DNA of 64,000 nt from Hippophae tibetana (taxonomy: Eukaryota; Streptophyta; Magnoliopsida; Rosales; Elaeagnaceae), in NCBI GenBank assembly GCA_037013495.1, contig CM072812.1, positions 60,296,938-60,360,937 of the forward strand. Direction: 5' to 3'. Below the pieces are notes generated by a model, which saw only the letters and a list, made by a program, of their open reading frames with translations, ran no database searches and was not told the origin of the DNA. This document shows, piece by piece, positions 37,358 through 51,641 of this stretch (the stretch's first letter is position 1; every line of letters begins with the position of its first letter). The translations under genes were made by a program, and so were the position numbers.

Positions 37358-40343
37358 ATGTCACAGTTTAAAAAACAAAGAAGTTATTAATTGGGGTTGC
37401 AACTTTAACCTGGCGAAATTTTAAAATTGTAGCGAACCGGCTATTATAATAAATCATATGGAAGGTCGTTTCGATTTCTAAAAATGCAACAAAGCATTAG
37501 TTTTGTTCTCAACATTTTGGAACCCAAACTCCATTGTTTACACAACTAACTCACGTCATAAATTTTGGTCTCACCATATTGCGTCGTTTTCGGTTCTATT
37601 TCTAAAGGATTCTAATTTAATAATCTTAGCCACGTTCTTTGCAATTCAATCGTTAATATTTCGTTCAGGTACTAGGTTGTTCACCGAAAGGTTACATATA
37701 ATTAAGAATGAGAGCCTTGGTGGAAAAAAAAAGGTTATATGTCTTCATCTATCCATTTTTGAATTTTAGATTTAATCCTTCATCCCTTGCGTTTTGTATC
37801 AATTTTGTTGTCGTTGTTTTAATTTTTGGATTTATTTTTATAGTTTTCTTTAAATTCTTCATATCTTTTTTTGGTTCCTTTTTTTAATGTGTGTTAATCT
37901 ATCTTTGTTTTTCAAAAAAAAAATTTGTTGCAGCATGTCACAGTTTAAAAAACAAAGAAGTTATTAATTGGTGTTGCAACGTTAAACTGCTAAAATTTTT
38001 AAATAGTGTTTCCACACGGCTATTATAATAAATCATATGGAAGGTCGTTTCGATTTCTAAAAATGCAACAAAGCATTAGTTTTGTTCTTAACATTTTGGA
38101 ACCTAAACTCCGTTGTTTACACAACTTACTCATGTCATAAATTTTAGTCTCACCATATTGCGTTGTTTTCGGTTCTTTTTCTAAAGGATTCTATTGTTTA
38201 ATAGTTTTTTTCATTCTTGAGTGAAAAATCACAATAAAAAGGAATAAATTTAATCCTTCATCCCTTGCGTTTTCTACCAATTTTGTTGTCGTTGTTTTAA
38301 TTTTTGGATTTCCTTTTATAATTTTCTTTAAATTCTTCATATCTTTTTTTTTGTTGCTTTTTTTATTTGTGTTAATCTATCTTTGTTTTTCAAAAAAATA
38401 AGATTGTTGTAGCATGTCACAGTTTAAAAAACAAAGAAGTTATTAATTGAGTTTGCAACTTTAACATGTCAAAATTTTAAAACTGTAGCGAACCGGCTAT
38501 TATAATAAATCATATGGAAGGTCATTTCGATTTCTAAAAATGCAACCAAGCATTAGTTCTGTTCTCAACATTTTTTAACCCAAACTCGATTGTTTACACA
38601 ACTTACTCATGTCATAAATTTTAGTCTCACCATATTGCGTCGTTTTTGGTTCTTTTTCTAAAGGATTCTATATTAATCATCTTAACCACGTTCTTTCCAA
38701 TTCAATCGTTAATATTTCGTTGAGTTACTAGGTTGTTCTCCTAAAGGTTACATATAATTTAGAATGAGAGCCCTGGTGGCAATAAAAAGGTTATATGCCT
38801 TTATTTATCCATTTTTGAATTTTTGATTTAAAACAATAATTATTTAATTGTTTTTTTGATTATTGAGTGAAAAATCACAATAAAAAGGAAGAAATTTAAA
38901 CCTTCATCCATTGCGTTTTCTATAAATTTTTTTGTCGTTGTTTTAATTTTTGGATTTCCTTTTATAGTTTTCTTTAAATTCTTCATATCTTTTTTTTTTG
39001 TTGCTTTTAATATTTGTGTTAATCTATCTTTGTTTTTCAAAAAAATAAGATTGTTGTAGCATGTCACAGTTTAAAAAACAAAGAAGTTATTAATTGGGGT
39101 TGCACCTTTAACCTGTCGAAATTTTAAAATTGTAGCGAACCTGCTATTATAATAAATCATATGGAAGGTTATTTCGATTTCTAAAAATGCAAGAAAGCAT
39201 TAGTTCTGTTCTCAACATTTTTTAACCCAAACTCCATTGTTTACAAAACTTACCGATGTCATAAATTTTGGTCTCACCATATTGCGTTGTTTTCGATTCT
39301 TTTTCTAAACGATTCTAATTTAATAATCTTAGCCACGTTCTTTGCAATTCAATCGTTAATATTTCGTTCAGTTACTAGGTTGTTCACCGAAAGGTTACAT
39401 ATAATTTAGAATGAGAGCCTTGGTGGAAAAAAAAGGTTATATGTCTTCATCTATCCATTTTTGAATTTTAGATTAAAAACAATTATTATTTAATTGTTTT
39501 TTTCATTCTTGAGTGAAAATCACAATAAAAAGAAAGAAATTTAATCCTTCATCCCTTGCGTTTTCTATCAATTTTATTGTCGTTGTTTTAATTTTTGGAT
39601 TTCCTTTTATAGTTTTCTTTAAATTCTTCATATCTTTTTTTTATTCCTTTCTTTATGTGTGTTAATCTATCTTTGTTTTTCAAAAAATAAGATTGTTGTA
39701 GCATGTCACAGTTTAAAAAACAAAGAAGTTATTAATTGGGGTTGCAACTTTAACCTGTCGAAATTTTAAAATTGTAGCGAACCAGCTATGATAATAAATC
39801 ATATGGAAGGTCATTTCGATTTCTAAAAATGCAAGAAAGCATTAGTTCTGTTCTCAACATTTTTGAACCCAAACTCCATTGTTTACAAAACTTACCGATG
39901 TCATAAATTTTGGTCTCACCATATTGCGTTGTTTTCGATTCTTTTTCTAAACGATTCTAATTTAATAATCTTAGCCACGTTCTTTGCAATTCAATCGTTA
40001 ATATTTCGTTCAGTTACTAGGTTGTTCACCGAAAGGTTACATATAATTTAGAATGAGAGCCTTGGTGGAAAAAAAAGGTTATATGTCTTCATCTATCCAT
40101 TTTTAAATTTTAGATTAAAAACAATTATTATTTAATTGTTTTTTTCATTCTTGAGTGAAAATCACAATAAAAAGAAAGAATTTAATCCTTCATCCCTTGC
40201 GTTTTCTATCAATTTTGTTGTCGTTGTTTTAATTTTTGGATTTCCTTTTATAGTTTTCTTTAAATTCTTCATATCTTTTTTTTGTTCCTTTCTTTATGTG
40301 TGTTAATCTATCTTTGTTTTTCAAAAAAATAAGATTGTTGTAG
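37358..40343. repeat. HOR-II copy 1, five units, 2,986 bp (M'SLLL)
   Basis: Units are M' 37358 (576 bp), S 37934 (479), L 38413 (647), L 39060 (642) and L 39702 (642). The S-L-L-L part repeats the order at 33661-36070, so the cassette was already present at the HOR-I/HOR-II border. Confidence 0.9.
37862..37926. repeat. T-rich/A-rich length-variable tract before the anchor (representative)
   Basis: Each unit ends with a run such as TATCTTTTTTTGGTTCC, a second T run, GTGTTAATCTATC, TTTGTTTTTC and a run of A. Run lengths vary from unit to unit and explain most of the small length differences (575-579, 479-481, 640-649 bp). Here the A run is longer than in sister units and the following TAAGATTG has been reduced to ATTTG. 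Such runs are prone to replication slippage and to sequencing error. Confidence 0.8.
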
Positions 40344-43300
40344 CATGTCACAGTTTAAAAAACAAAGAAGTTATTAATTGGGGTTGCATCTTTAACCTGG
40401 CGAAATTTTAAAATTGTAGCGAACCGGCTATTATAATAAATCATATGGAAGGTCGTTTCGATTTCTAAAAATGCAACAAAGCATTAGTTTTGTTCTCAAC
40501 ATTTTGGAACCCAAACTCCATTGTTTACACAACTAACTCACGTCATAAATTTTGGTCTCACCATATTGCGTCGTTTTCGGTTCTATTTCTAACGGATTCT
40601 AATTTAATAATCTTAGCCACGTTCTTTGCAATTCAATCGTTAATATTTCGTTCAGTTACTAGGTTGTTCACCGAAAGGTTACATATAATTAAGAATGAGA
40701 GCCTTGGTGGAAAAAAAAGGTTATATGTCTTCATCTATCCATTTTTGAATTTTAGATTTAATCCTTCATCCCTTGCGTTTTGTATCAATTTTGTTGTCGT
40801 TCTTTTAATTTTTGGATTTATTTTTATAGTTTTCTTTAAATTCTTCATATCTTTTTTTGGTTCCTTTTTTTAATGTGTGTTAATCTATCTTTGTTTTTCA
40901 AAAAAAAATTTGTTGCAGCATGTCACAGTTTAAAAAACAAAGAAGTTATTAATTGGTGTTGCAACGTTAAACTGCTAAAATTTTTAAATAGAGTTTCCAC
41001 ACGGCTATTATAATAAATCATATGGAAGGTCGTTTCGATTTCTAAAAATGCAACAAAGCATTAGTTTTGTTCTTAACATTTTGGAACCTAAACTCCGTTG
41101 TTTACACAACTTACTCATGTCATAAATTTTAGTCTCACCATATTGCGTTGTTTTCGGTTCTTTTTCTAAAGGATTCTATTGTTTAATAGTTTTTTTCATT
41201 CTTGAGTGAAAAATCACAATAAAAAGGAATAAATTTAATCCTTCATCCCTTGCGTTTTCTACCAATTTTGTTGTCGTTGTTTTAATTTTTGGATTTCCTT
41301 TTATAATTTTCTTTAAATTCTTCATATCTTTTTTTTTTGTTGCTTTTTTTATTTGTGTTAATCTATCTTTGTTTTTCAAAAAAATAAGATTGTTGTAGCA
41401 TGTCACAGTTTAAAAAACAAAGAAGTTATTAATTGAGGTTGCAACTTTAACATGTCAAAATTTTAAAACTGTAGCGAACCGGCTATTATAATAAATCATA
41501 TGGAAGGTCCTTTCGATTTCTAAAAATGCAACCAAGCATTAGTTCTGTTCTCAACATTTTTTAACCCAAACTAGATTGTTTACACAACTTACTCATTTCA
41601 TAAATTTGCGTCTCACCATATTGCGTTGTTTTCGGTTCTTTTTCTAAAGGATTCTAATTTAATAATCTTAGCCACGTTCTTTGCAATTCAATCGTTAATA
41701 TATCGTTCAGTTAGTAGGTTGTTCACCGAAAGGTTACATATAATTTAGAATGAAAGCCTTGTTGAAAAAAAAAAGGTTATATGTCTTCATCTATCCATTT
41801 TTGAATTTTAGATTAAAAACAATTATTATTTAATTTTTTTTTTCATTCTTGAGTGAAAAATCACAATAAAAAGAAAGAATTTAATCCTTCATCCCTTGCG
41901 TTTTCTATCAATTTTGTTGTCGTTGTTTTAATTTTTGGATTTCCATTTATAGTTTTCTTTAAATTCTTCATATCGTTTTTTTGTTCCTTTTTTTATGTGT
42001 GTTAATCTATCTTTGTTTTTCAAAAAAATAAGATTGTTGTAGCATGTCACAGTTTAAAAAACAAAGAAGTTATTAATTGGGGTTGCACCTTTAACCTGTC
42101 GAAATTTTAAAATTGTAGCGAACCTGCTATTATAATAAATCATATGGAAGGTCATTTCGATTTCTAAAAATGCAAGAAAGCATTAGTTCTGTTCTCAACA
42201 TTTTGGAACCCAAACTCCATTGTTTACACAACTTACTCATGTCATAAATTTTAGTCTCACCATATTGCGTCGTTTTTGGTTCTTTTTCTAAAGGATTCTA
42301 TATTAATCATCTTAACCACGTTCTTTCCAATTCAATCGTTAATATTTCGTTGAGTTACTAGGTTGTTCTCCTAAAGGTTACATATAATTTAGAATGAGAG
42401 CCCTGGTGGCAATAAAAAGGTTATATGCCTTTATTTATCCATTTTTGAATTTTTGATTTAAAACAATAATTATTTAATTGTTTTTTTGATTATTGAGTGA
42501 AAAATCACAATAAAAGGGAAGAAATTTAAACCTTCATCCATTGCGTTTTCTATAAATTTTGTTGTCGTTGTTTTAATTTTTGGATTTCCTTTTATAGTTT
42601 TCTTTAAATTCTTCATATCTTTTTTTTTTGTTGCTTTTAATATTTGTGTTAATCTATCTTTGTTTTTCAAAAAAATAAGATTGTTGTAGCATGTCACAGT
42701 TTTAAAAACAAAGAAGTTATTAATTGGGGTTGCAACTTTAACCTGGCGAAATTTTAAAATTGTAGCGAACCGGCTATTATAATAAATCATATGGAAGGTC
42801 GTTTCGATTTCTAAAAATGCAACAAAGCATTAGTTTTGTTCTCAACATTTTGGAACCCAAACTCCATTGTTTACACAACTAACTCACGTCATAAATTTTG
42901 GTCTCACCATATTGCGTCGTTTTCGGTTCTATTTCTAAACGATTCTAATTTAATAATCTTAGCCACGTTCTTTGCAATTCAATCGTTAATATTTCGTTCA
43001 GTTACTAGGTTGTTCACCGAAAGGTTACATATAATTTAGAATGAGAGCCTTGGTGGAAAAAAAAGGTTATATGTCTTCATCTATCCATTTTTAAATTTTA
43101 GATTAAAAACAATTATTATTTAATTGTTTTTTTCATTCTTGAGTGAAAATCACAATAAAAAGAAAGAATTTAATCCTTCATCCCTTGCGTTTTCTATCAA
43201 TTTTGTTGTCGTTGTTTTAATTTTTGGATTTCCTTTTATAGTTTTCTTTAAATTCTTCATATCTTTTTTTTGTTCCTTTCTTTATGTGTGTTAATCTATC

Positions 43301-43973
43301 TTTGTTTTTCAAAAAAATAAGATTGTTGTAGCATGTCACAGTTTAAAAAACAAAGAAGTTATTAATTGGGGTTGCAACTTTAACCTGGCGAAATTTTAAA
43401 ATTGTAGCGAACCGGCTATTATAATAAATCATATGGAAGGTCGTTTCGATTTCTAAAAATGCAACAAAGCATTAGTTTTGTTCTCAACATTTTGGAACCC
43501 AAACTCCATTGTTTACACAACTAACTCACGTCATAAATTTTGGTCTCACCATATTGCGTCGTTTTCGGTTCTATTTCTAAACGATTCTAATTTAATAATC
43601 TTAGCCACGTTCTTTGCAATTCAATCGTTAATATTTCGTTCAGTTACTAGGTTGTTTACCGAAAGGTTACATATAATTTAGAATGAGAGCCTTGGTGGAA
43701 AAAAAAGGTTATATGTCTTCATCTATCCATTTTTAAATTTTAGATTAAAAACAATTATTATTTAATTGTTTTTTTCATTCTTGAGTGAAAATCACAATAA
43801 AAAGAAAGAATTTAATCCTTCATCCCTTGCGTTTTCTATCAATTTTGTTGTCGTTGTTTTAATTTTTGGATTTCCTTTTATAGTTTTCTTTAAATTCTTC
43901 ATATCTTTTTTTTGTTCCTTTCTTTATGTGTGTTAATCTATCTTTGTTTTTCAAAAAAATAAGATTGTTGTAG
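40344..43973. repeat. HOR-II copy 2, six units, 3,630 bp (M'SLLLL)
   Basis: Units are M' 40344 (575 bp), S 40919 (480), L 41399 (644), L 42043 (647), L 42690 (642) and L 43332 (642). It is the longest cassette. The extra full-length unit arises because L 42690 and L 43332 are near-identical neighbours, consistent with a single-monomer tandem duplication. Confidence 0.9.
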
Positions 43974-46318
43974 CATGTCACAGTTTAAAAAACAAAGAAG
44001 TTATTAATTGGGGTTGCATCTTTAACCTGGCGAAATTTTAAAATTGTAGCGAACCGGCTATTATAATAAATCATATGGAAGGTCGTTTCGATTTCTAAAA
44101 ATGCAACAAAGCATTAGTTTTGTTCTCAACATTTTGGAACCCAAACTCCATTGTTTACACAACTAACTCACGTCATAAATTTTGGTCTCACCATATTGCG
44201 TCGTTTTCGGTTCTATTTCTAACGGATTCTAATTTAATAATCTTAGCCACGTTCTTTGCAATTCAATCGTTAATATTTCGTTCAGTTACTAGGTTGTTCA
44301 CCGAAAGGTTACATATAATTAAGAATGAGAGCCTTGGTGGAAAAAAAAGGTTATATGTCTTCATCTATCCATTTTTGAATTTTAGATTTAATCCTTCATC
44401 CCTTGCGTTTTGTATCAATTTTGTTGTCGTTCTTTTAATTTTTGGATTTATTTTTATAGTTTTCTTTAAATTCTTCATATCTTTTTTTGGTTCCTTTTTT
44501 TAATGTGTGTTAATCTATCTTTGTTTTTCAAAAAAAAATTTGTTGCAGCATGTCACAGTTTAAAAAACAAAGAAGTTATTAATTGGTGTTGCAACGTTAA
44601 ACTGCTAAAATTTTTAAATAGAGTTTCCACACGGCTATTATAATAAATCATATGGAAGGTCGTTTCGATTTCTAAAAATGCAACAAAGCATTAGTTTTGT
44701 TCTTAACATTTTGGAACCTAAACTCCGTTGTTTACACAACTTACTCATGTCATAAATTTTAGTCTCACCATATTGCGTTGTTTTCGGTTCTTTTTCTAAA
44801 GGATTCTATTGTTTAATAGTTTTTTTCATTCTTGAGTGAAAAATCACAATAAAAAGGAATAAATTTAATCCTTCATCCCTTGCGTTTTCTACCAATTTTG
44901 TTGTCGTTGTTTTAATTTTTGGATTTCCTTTTATAATTTTCTTTAAATTCTTCATATCTTTTTTTTTTGTTGCTTTTTTTATTTGTGTTAATCTATCTTT
45001 GTTTTTCAAAAAAATAAGATTGTTGTAGCATGTCACAGTTTAAAAAACAAAGAAGTTATTAATTGAGGTTGCAACTTTAACATGTCAAAATTTTAAAACT
45101 GTAGCGAACCGGCTATTATAATAAATCATATGGAAGGTCATTTCGATTTCTAAAAATGCAACCAAGCATTAGTTCTGTTCTCAACATTTTTTAACCCAAA
45201 CTCGATTGTTTACACAACTTACTCATTTCATAAATTTGCGTCTCACCATATTGCGTTGTTTTCGGTTCTTTTTCTAAAGGATTCTAATTTAATAATCTTA
45301 GCCACGTTCTTTGCAATTCAATCGTTAATATATCGTTCAGTTAGTAGGTTGTTCACCGAAAGGTTACATATAATTTAGAATGAAAGCCTTGTTGAAAAAA
45401 AAAGGTTATATGTCTTCATCTATCCATTTTTGAATTTTAGATTAAAAACAATTATTATTTAATTGTTTTTTTCATTCTTGAGTGAAAAATCACAATAAAA
45501 AGAAAGAATTTAATCCTTCATCCCTTGCGTTTTCTATCAATTTTGTTGTCGTTGTTTTAATTTTTGGATTTCCATTTATAGTTTTCTTTAAATTCTTCAT
45601 ATCGTTTTTTTGTTCCTTTTTTTATGTGTGTTAATCTATCTTTGTTTTTCAAAAAAATAAGATTGTTGTAGCATGTCACAGTTTAAAAAACAAAGAAGTT
45701 ATTAATTGGGGTTGCACCTTTAACCTGTCGAAATTTTAAAATTGTAGCGAACCTGCTATTATAATAAATCATATGGAAGGTCATTTCGATTTCTAAAAAT
45801 GCAAGAAAGCATTAGTTCTGTTCTCAACATTTTGGAACCCAAACTCCATTGTTTACACAACTTACTCATGTCATAAATTTTAGTCTCACCATATTGCGTC
45901 GTTTTTGGTTCTTTTTCTAAAGGATTCTATATTAATCATCTTAACCACGTTCTTTCCAATTCAATCGTTAATATTTCGTTGAGTTACTAGGTTGTTCTCC
46001 TAAAGGTTACATATAATTTAGAATGAGAGCCCTGGTGGCAATAAAAAGGTTATATGCCTTTATTTATCCATTTTTGAATTTTTGATTTAAAACAATAATT
46101 ATTTAATTGTTTTTTTGATTATTGAGTGAAAAATCACAATAAAAAGGAAGAAATTTAAACCTTCATCCATTGCGTTTTCTATAAATTTTGTTGTCGTTGT
46201 TTTAATTTTTGGATTTCCTTTTATAGTTTTCTTTAAATTCTTCATATCTTTTTTTTTTGTTGCTTTTAATATTTGTGTTAATCTATCTTTGTTTTTCAAA
46301 AAAATAAGATTGTTGTAG
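43974..46318. repeat. HOR-II copy 3, four units, 2,345 bp (M'SLL)
   Basis: Units are M' 43974 (575 bp), S 44549 (480), L 45029 (643) and L 45672 (647). M', S and the first L match those of copy 2 almost base for base, including TCGTTCTTTTAATT in M' and the GTTAGTAGGTTG plus AATGAAAGCCTTG markers in L. It has two L units fewer than copy 2. Confidence 0.9.
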
Positions 46319-49300
46319 CATGTCACAGTTTAAAAAACAAAGAAGTTATTAATTGGGGTTGCAACTTTAACCTGGCGAAATTTTAAAATTGTAGCGAACC
46401 GGCTATTATAATAAATCATATGGAAGGTCGTTTCGATTTCTAAAAATGCAACAAAGCATTAGTTTTGTTCTCAACATTTTGGAACCCAAACTCCATTGTT
46501 TACACAACTAACTCACGTCATAAATTTTGGTCTCACCATATTGCGTCGTTTTCGGTTCTATTTCTAAAGGATTCTAATTTAATAATCTTAGCCACGTTCT
46601 TTGCAATTCAATCGTTAATATTTCGTTCAGTTACTAGGTTGTTCACCGAAAGGTTACATATAATTAAGAATGAGAGCCTTGGTGGAAAAAAAAGGTTATA
46701 TGTCTTCATCTATCCATTTTTGAATTTTAGATTTAATCCTTCATCCCTTGCGTTTTGTATCAATTTTGTTGTCGTTGTTTTAATTTTTGGATTTATTTTT
46801 ATAGTTTTCTTTAAATTCTTCATATCTTTTTTTGGTTCCTTTTTTTAATGTGTGTTAATCTATCTTTGTTTTTCAAAAAAAAATTTGTTGCAGCATGTCA
46901 CAGTTTAAAAAACAAAGAAGTTATTAATTGGTGTTGCAACGTTAAACTGCTAAAATTTTTAAATAGAGTTTCCACACGGCTATTATAATAAATCATATGG
47001 AAGGTCGTTTCGATTTCTAAAAATGCAACAAAGCATTAGTTTTGTTCTTAACATTTTGGAACCTAAACTCCGTTGTTTACACAACTAACTCATGTCATAA
47101 ATTTTAGTCTCACCATATTGCGTTGTTTTCGGTTCTTTTTCTAAAGGATTCTATTGTTTAATAGTTTTTTTCATTCTTGAGTGAAAAATCACAATAAAAA
47201 GGAATAAATTTAATCCTTCATCCCTTGCGTTTTCTACCAATTTTGTTGTCGTTGTTTTAATTTTTGGATTTCCTTTTATAATTTTCTTTAAATTCTTCAT
47301 ATCTTTTTTTTTGTTGCTTTTTTTATTTGTGTTAATCTATCTTTGTTTTTCAAAAAAATAAGATTGTTGTAGCATGTCACAGTTTAAAAAACTAAGAAGT
47401 TATTAATTGAGGTTGCAACTTTAACATGTCAAAATTTTAAAACTGTAGCGAACCGGCTATTATAATAAATCATATGGAAGGTCATTTCGATTTCTAAAAA
47501 TGCAACCAAGCATTAGTTCTGTTCTCAACATTTTTTAACCCAAACTCGATTGTTTACACAACTTACTCATTTCATAAATTTGCGTCTCACCATATTGCGT
47601 TGTTTTCGGTTCTTTTTCTAAAGGATTCTAATTTAATAATCTTAGCCACGTTCTTTGCAATTCAATCGTTAATATATCGTTCAGTTAGTAGGTTGTTCAC
47701 CGAAAGGTTACATATAATTTAGAATGAAAGCCTTGTTGAAAAAAAAAGGTTATATGTCTTCATCTATCCATTTTTGAATTTTAGATTAAAAACAATTATT
47801 ATTTAATTGTTTTTTTCATTCTTGAGTGAAAAATCACAATAAAAAGAAAGAAATTTAATCCTTCATCCCTTGCGTTTTCTATCAATTTTGTTGTCGTTGT
47901 TTTAATTTTTGGATTTCCATTTATAGTTTTCTTTAAATTCTTCATATCGTTTTTTTGTTCCTTTTTTTATGTGTGTTAATCTATCTTTGTTTTTCAAAAA
48001 AATAAGATTGTTGTAGCATGTCACAGTTTAAAAAACAAAGAAGTTATTAATTGGGGTTGCACCTTTAACCTGTCGAAATTTTAAAATTGTAGCGAACCGG
48101 CTATGATAATAAATCATATGGAAGGTCATTTCGATTTCTAAAAATGCAAGAAAGCATTAGTTCTGTTCTCAACATTTTTGAACCCAAACTCCATTGTTTA
48201 CAAAACTTACCGATGTCATAAATTTTGGTCTCACCATATTGCGTTGTTTTCGATTCTTTTTCTAAACGATTCTAATTTAATAATCTTAGCCACGTTCTTT
48301 GCAATTCAATCGTTAATATTTCGTTCAGTTACTAGGTTGTTTACCGAAAGGTTACATATAATTTAGAATGAGAGCCTTGGTGGAAAAAAAAGGTTATATG
48401 TCTTCATCTATCCATTTTTAAATTTTAGATTAAAAACAATTATTATTTAATTGTTTTTTTCATTCTTGAGTGAAAATCACAATAAAAAGAAAGAATTTAA
48501 TCCTTCATCCCTTGCGTTTTCTATCAATTTTGTTGTCGTTGTTTTAATTTTTGGATTTCCTTTTATAGTTTTCTTTAAATTCTTCATATCTTTTTTTTGT
48601 TCCTTTCTTTATGTGTGTTAATCTATCTTTGTTTTTCAAAAAAATAAGATTGTTGTAGCATGTCACAGTTTAAAAAACAAAGAAGTTATTAATTGGGGTT
48701 GCAACTTTAACCTGGCGAAATTTTAAAATTGTAGCGAACCGGCTATTATAATAAATCATATGGAAGGTCGTTTCGATTTCTAAAAATGCAACAAAGCATT
48801 AGTTTTGTTCTCAACATTTTGGAACCCAAACTCCATTGTTTACACAACTAACTCACGTCATAAATTTTGGTCTCACCATATTGCGTCGTTTTCGGTTCTA
48901 TTTCTAAACGATTCTAATTTAATAATCTTAGCCACGTTCTTTGCAATTCAATCGTTAATATTTCGTTCAGTTACTAGGTTGTTCACCGAAAGGTTACATA
49001 TAATTTAGAATGAGAGCCTTGGTGGAAAAAAAAGGTTATATGTCTTCATCTATCCATTTTTAAATTTTAGATTAAAAACAATTATTATTTAATTGTTTTT
49101 TTCATTCTTGAGTGAAAATCACAATAAAAAGAAAGAATTTAATCCTTCATCCCTTGCGTTTTCTATCAATTTTGTTGTCGTTGTTTTAATTTTTGGATTT
49201 CCTTTTATAGTTTTCTTTAAATTCTTCATATCTTTTTTTTGTTCCTTTCTTTATGTGTGTTAATCTATCTTTGTTTTTCAAAAAAATAAGATTGTTGTAG
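46319..49300. repeat. HOR-II copy 4, five units, 2,982 bp (M'SLLL)
   Basis: Units are M' 46319 (575 bp), S 46894 (479), L 47373 (645), L 48018 (641) and L 48659 (642). M' has TCGTTGTTTTAATT, as in copies 1 and 6 (37358 and 51642), rather than the TCGTTCTTTTAATT of copies 2, 3 and 5. M' subtypes therefore do not follow linear order. Confidence 0.9.
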
Positions 49301-51641
49301 CATGTCACAGTTTAAAAAACAAAGAAGTTATTAATTGGGGTTGCATCTTTAACCTGGCGAAATTTTAAAATTGTAGCGAACCGGCTATTATAATAAATCA
49401 TATGGAAGGTCGTTTCGATTTCTAAAAATGCAACAAAGCATTAGTTTTGTTCTCAACATTTTGGAACCCAAACTCCATTGTTTACACAACTAACTCACGT
49501 CATAAATTTTGGTCTCACCATATTGCGTCGTTTTCGGTTCTATTTCTAACGGATTCTAATTTAATAATCTTAGCCACGTTCTTTGCAATTCAATCGTTAA
49601 TATTTCGTTCAGTTACTAGGTTGTTCACCGAAAGGTTACATATAATTAAGAATGAGAGCCTTGGTGGGAAAAAAAGGTTATATGTCTTCATCTATCCATT
49701 TTTGAATTTTAGATTTAATCCTTCATCCCTTGCGTTTTGTATCAATTTTGTTGTCGTTCTTTTAATTTTTGGATTTATTTTTATAGTTTTCTTTAAATTC
49801 TTCATATCTTTTTTTGGTTCCTTTTTTTAATGTGTGTTAATCTATCTTTGTTTTTCAAAAAAAAATTTGTTGCAGCATGTCGCAGTTTAAAAAACAAAGA
49901 AGTTATTAATTGGTGTTGCAACGTTAAACTGCTAAAATTTTTAAATAGAGTTTCCACACGGCTATTATAATAAATCATATGGAAGGTCGTTTCGATTTCT
50001 AAAAATGCAACAAAGCATTAGTTTTGTTCTTAACATTTTGGAACCTAAACTCCGTTGTTTACACAACTTACTCATGTCATAAATTTTAGTCTCACCATAT
50101 TGCGTTGTTTTCGATTCTTTTTCTAAAGGATTCTATTGTTTAATAGTTTTTTTCATTCTTGAGTGAAAAATCACAATAAAAAGGAATAAATTTAATCCTT
50201 CATCCCTTGCGTTTTCTACCAATTTTGTTGTCGTTGTTTTAATTTTTGGATTTCCTTTTATAATTTTCTTTAAATTCTTCATATCTTTTTTTTTTGTTGC
50301 TTTTTTTATTTGTGTTAATCTATCTTTGTTTTTCAAAAAAATAAGATTGTTGTAGCATGTCACAGTTTAAAAAACAAAGAAGTTATTAATTGAGGTTGCA
50401 ACTTTAACATGTCAAAATTTTAAAACTGTAGCGAACCGGCTATTATAATAAATCATATGGAAGGTCATTTCGATTTCTAAAAATGCAACCAAGCATTAGT
50501 TCTGTTCTCAACATTTTTTAACCCAAACTCGATTGTTTACACAACTTACTCATTTCATAAATTTGCGTCTCACCATATTGCGTTGTTTTCGGTTCTTTTT
50601 CTAAAGGATTCTAATTTAATAATCTTAGCCACGTTCTTTGCAATTCAATCGTTAATATATCGTTCAGTTAGTAGGTTGTTCACCGAAAGGTTACATATAA
50701 TTTAGAATGAAAGCCTTGTTGAAAAAAAAAGGTTATATGTCTTCATCTATCCATTTTTGAATTTTAGATTAAAAACAATTATTATTTAATTGTTTTTTTC
50801 ATTCTTGAGTGAAAAATCACAATAAAAAGAAAGAAATTTAATCCTTCATCCCTTGCGTTTTCTATCAATTTTGTTGTCGTTGTTTTAATTTTTGGATTTC
50901 CATTTATAGTTTTCTTTAAATTCTTCATATCGTTTTTTTGTTCCTTTTTTTATGTGTGTTAATCTATCTTTGTTTTTCAAAAAAATAAGATTGTTGTAGC
51001 ATGTCACAGTTTAAAAAACAAAGAAGTTATTAATTGGGGTTGCACCTTTAACCTATCGAAATTTTAAAATTGTAGCGAACCGGCTATGATAATAAATCAT
51101 ATGGAAGGTCATTTCGATTTCTAAAAATGCAAGAAAGCATTAGTTCTGTTCTCAACATTTTTGAACCCAAACTCCATTGTTTACAAAACTTACCGATGTC
51201 ATAAATTTTGGTCTCACCATATTGCGTTGTTTTCGATTCTTTTTCTAAACGATTCTAATTTAATAATCTTAGCCACGTTCTTTGCAATTCAATCGTTAAT
51301 ATTTCGTTCAGTTACTAGGTTGTTTACCGAAAGGTTACATATAATTTAGAATGAGAGCCTTGGTGGAAAAAAAAGGTTATATGTCTTCATCTATCCATTT
51401 TTAAATTTTAGATTAAAAACAATTATTATTTAATTGTTTTTTTCATTCTTGAGTGAAAATCACAATAAAAAGAAAGAATTTAATCCTTCATCCCTTGCGT
51501 TTTCTATCAATTTTGTTGTCGTTGTTTTAATTTTTGGATTTCCTTTTATAGTTTTCTTTAAATTCTTCATATCTTTTTTTTGTTCCTTTCTTTATGTGTG
51601 TTAATCTATCTTTGTTTTTCAAAAAAATAAGATTGTTGTAG
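49301..51641. repeat. HOR-II copy 5, four units, 2,341 bp (M'SLL)
   Basis: Units are M' 49301 (575 bp), S 49876 (480), L 50356 (644) and L 51000 (642). M' carries the TCGTTCTTTTAATT subtype. The anchor of S reads CATGTCGCAG, a private A-to-G change. Confidence 0.9.
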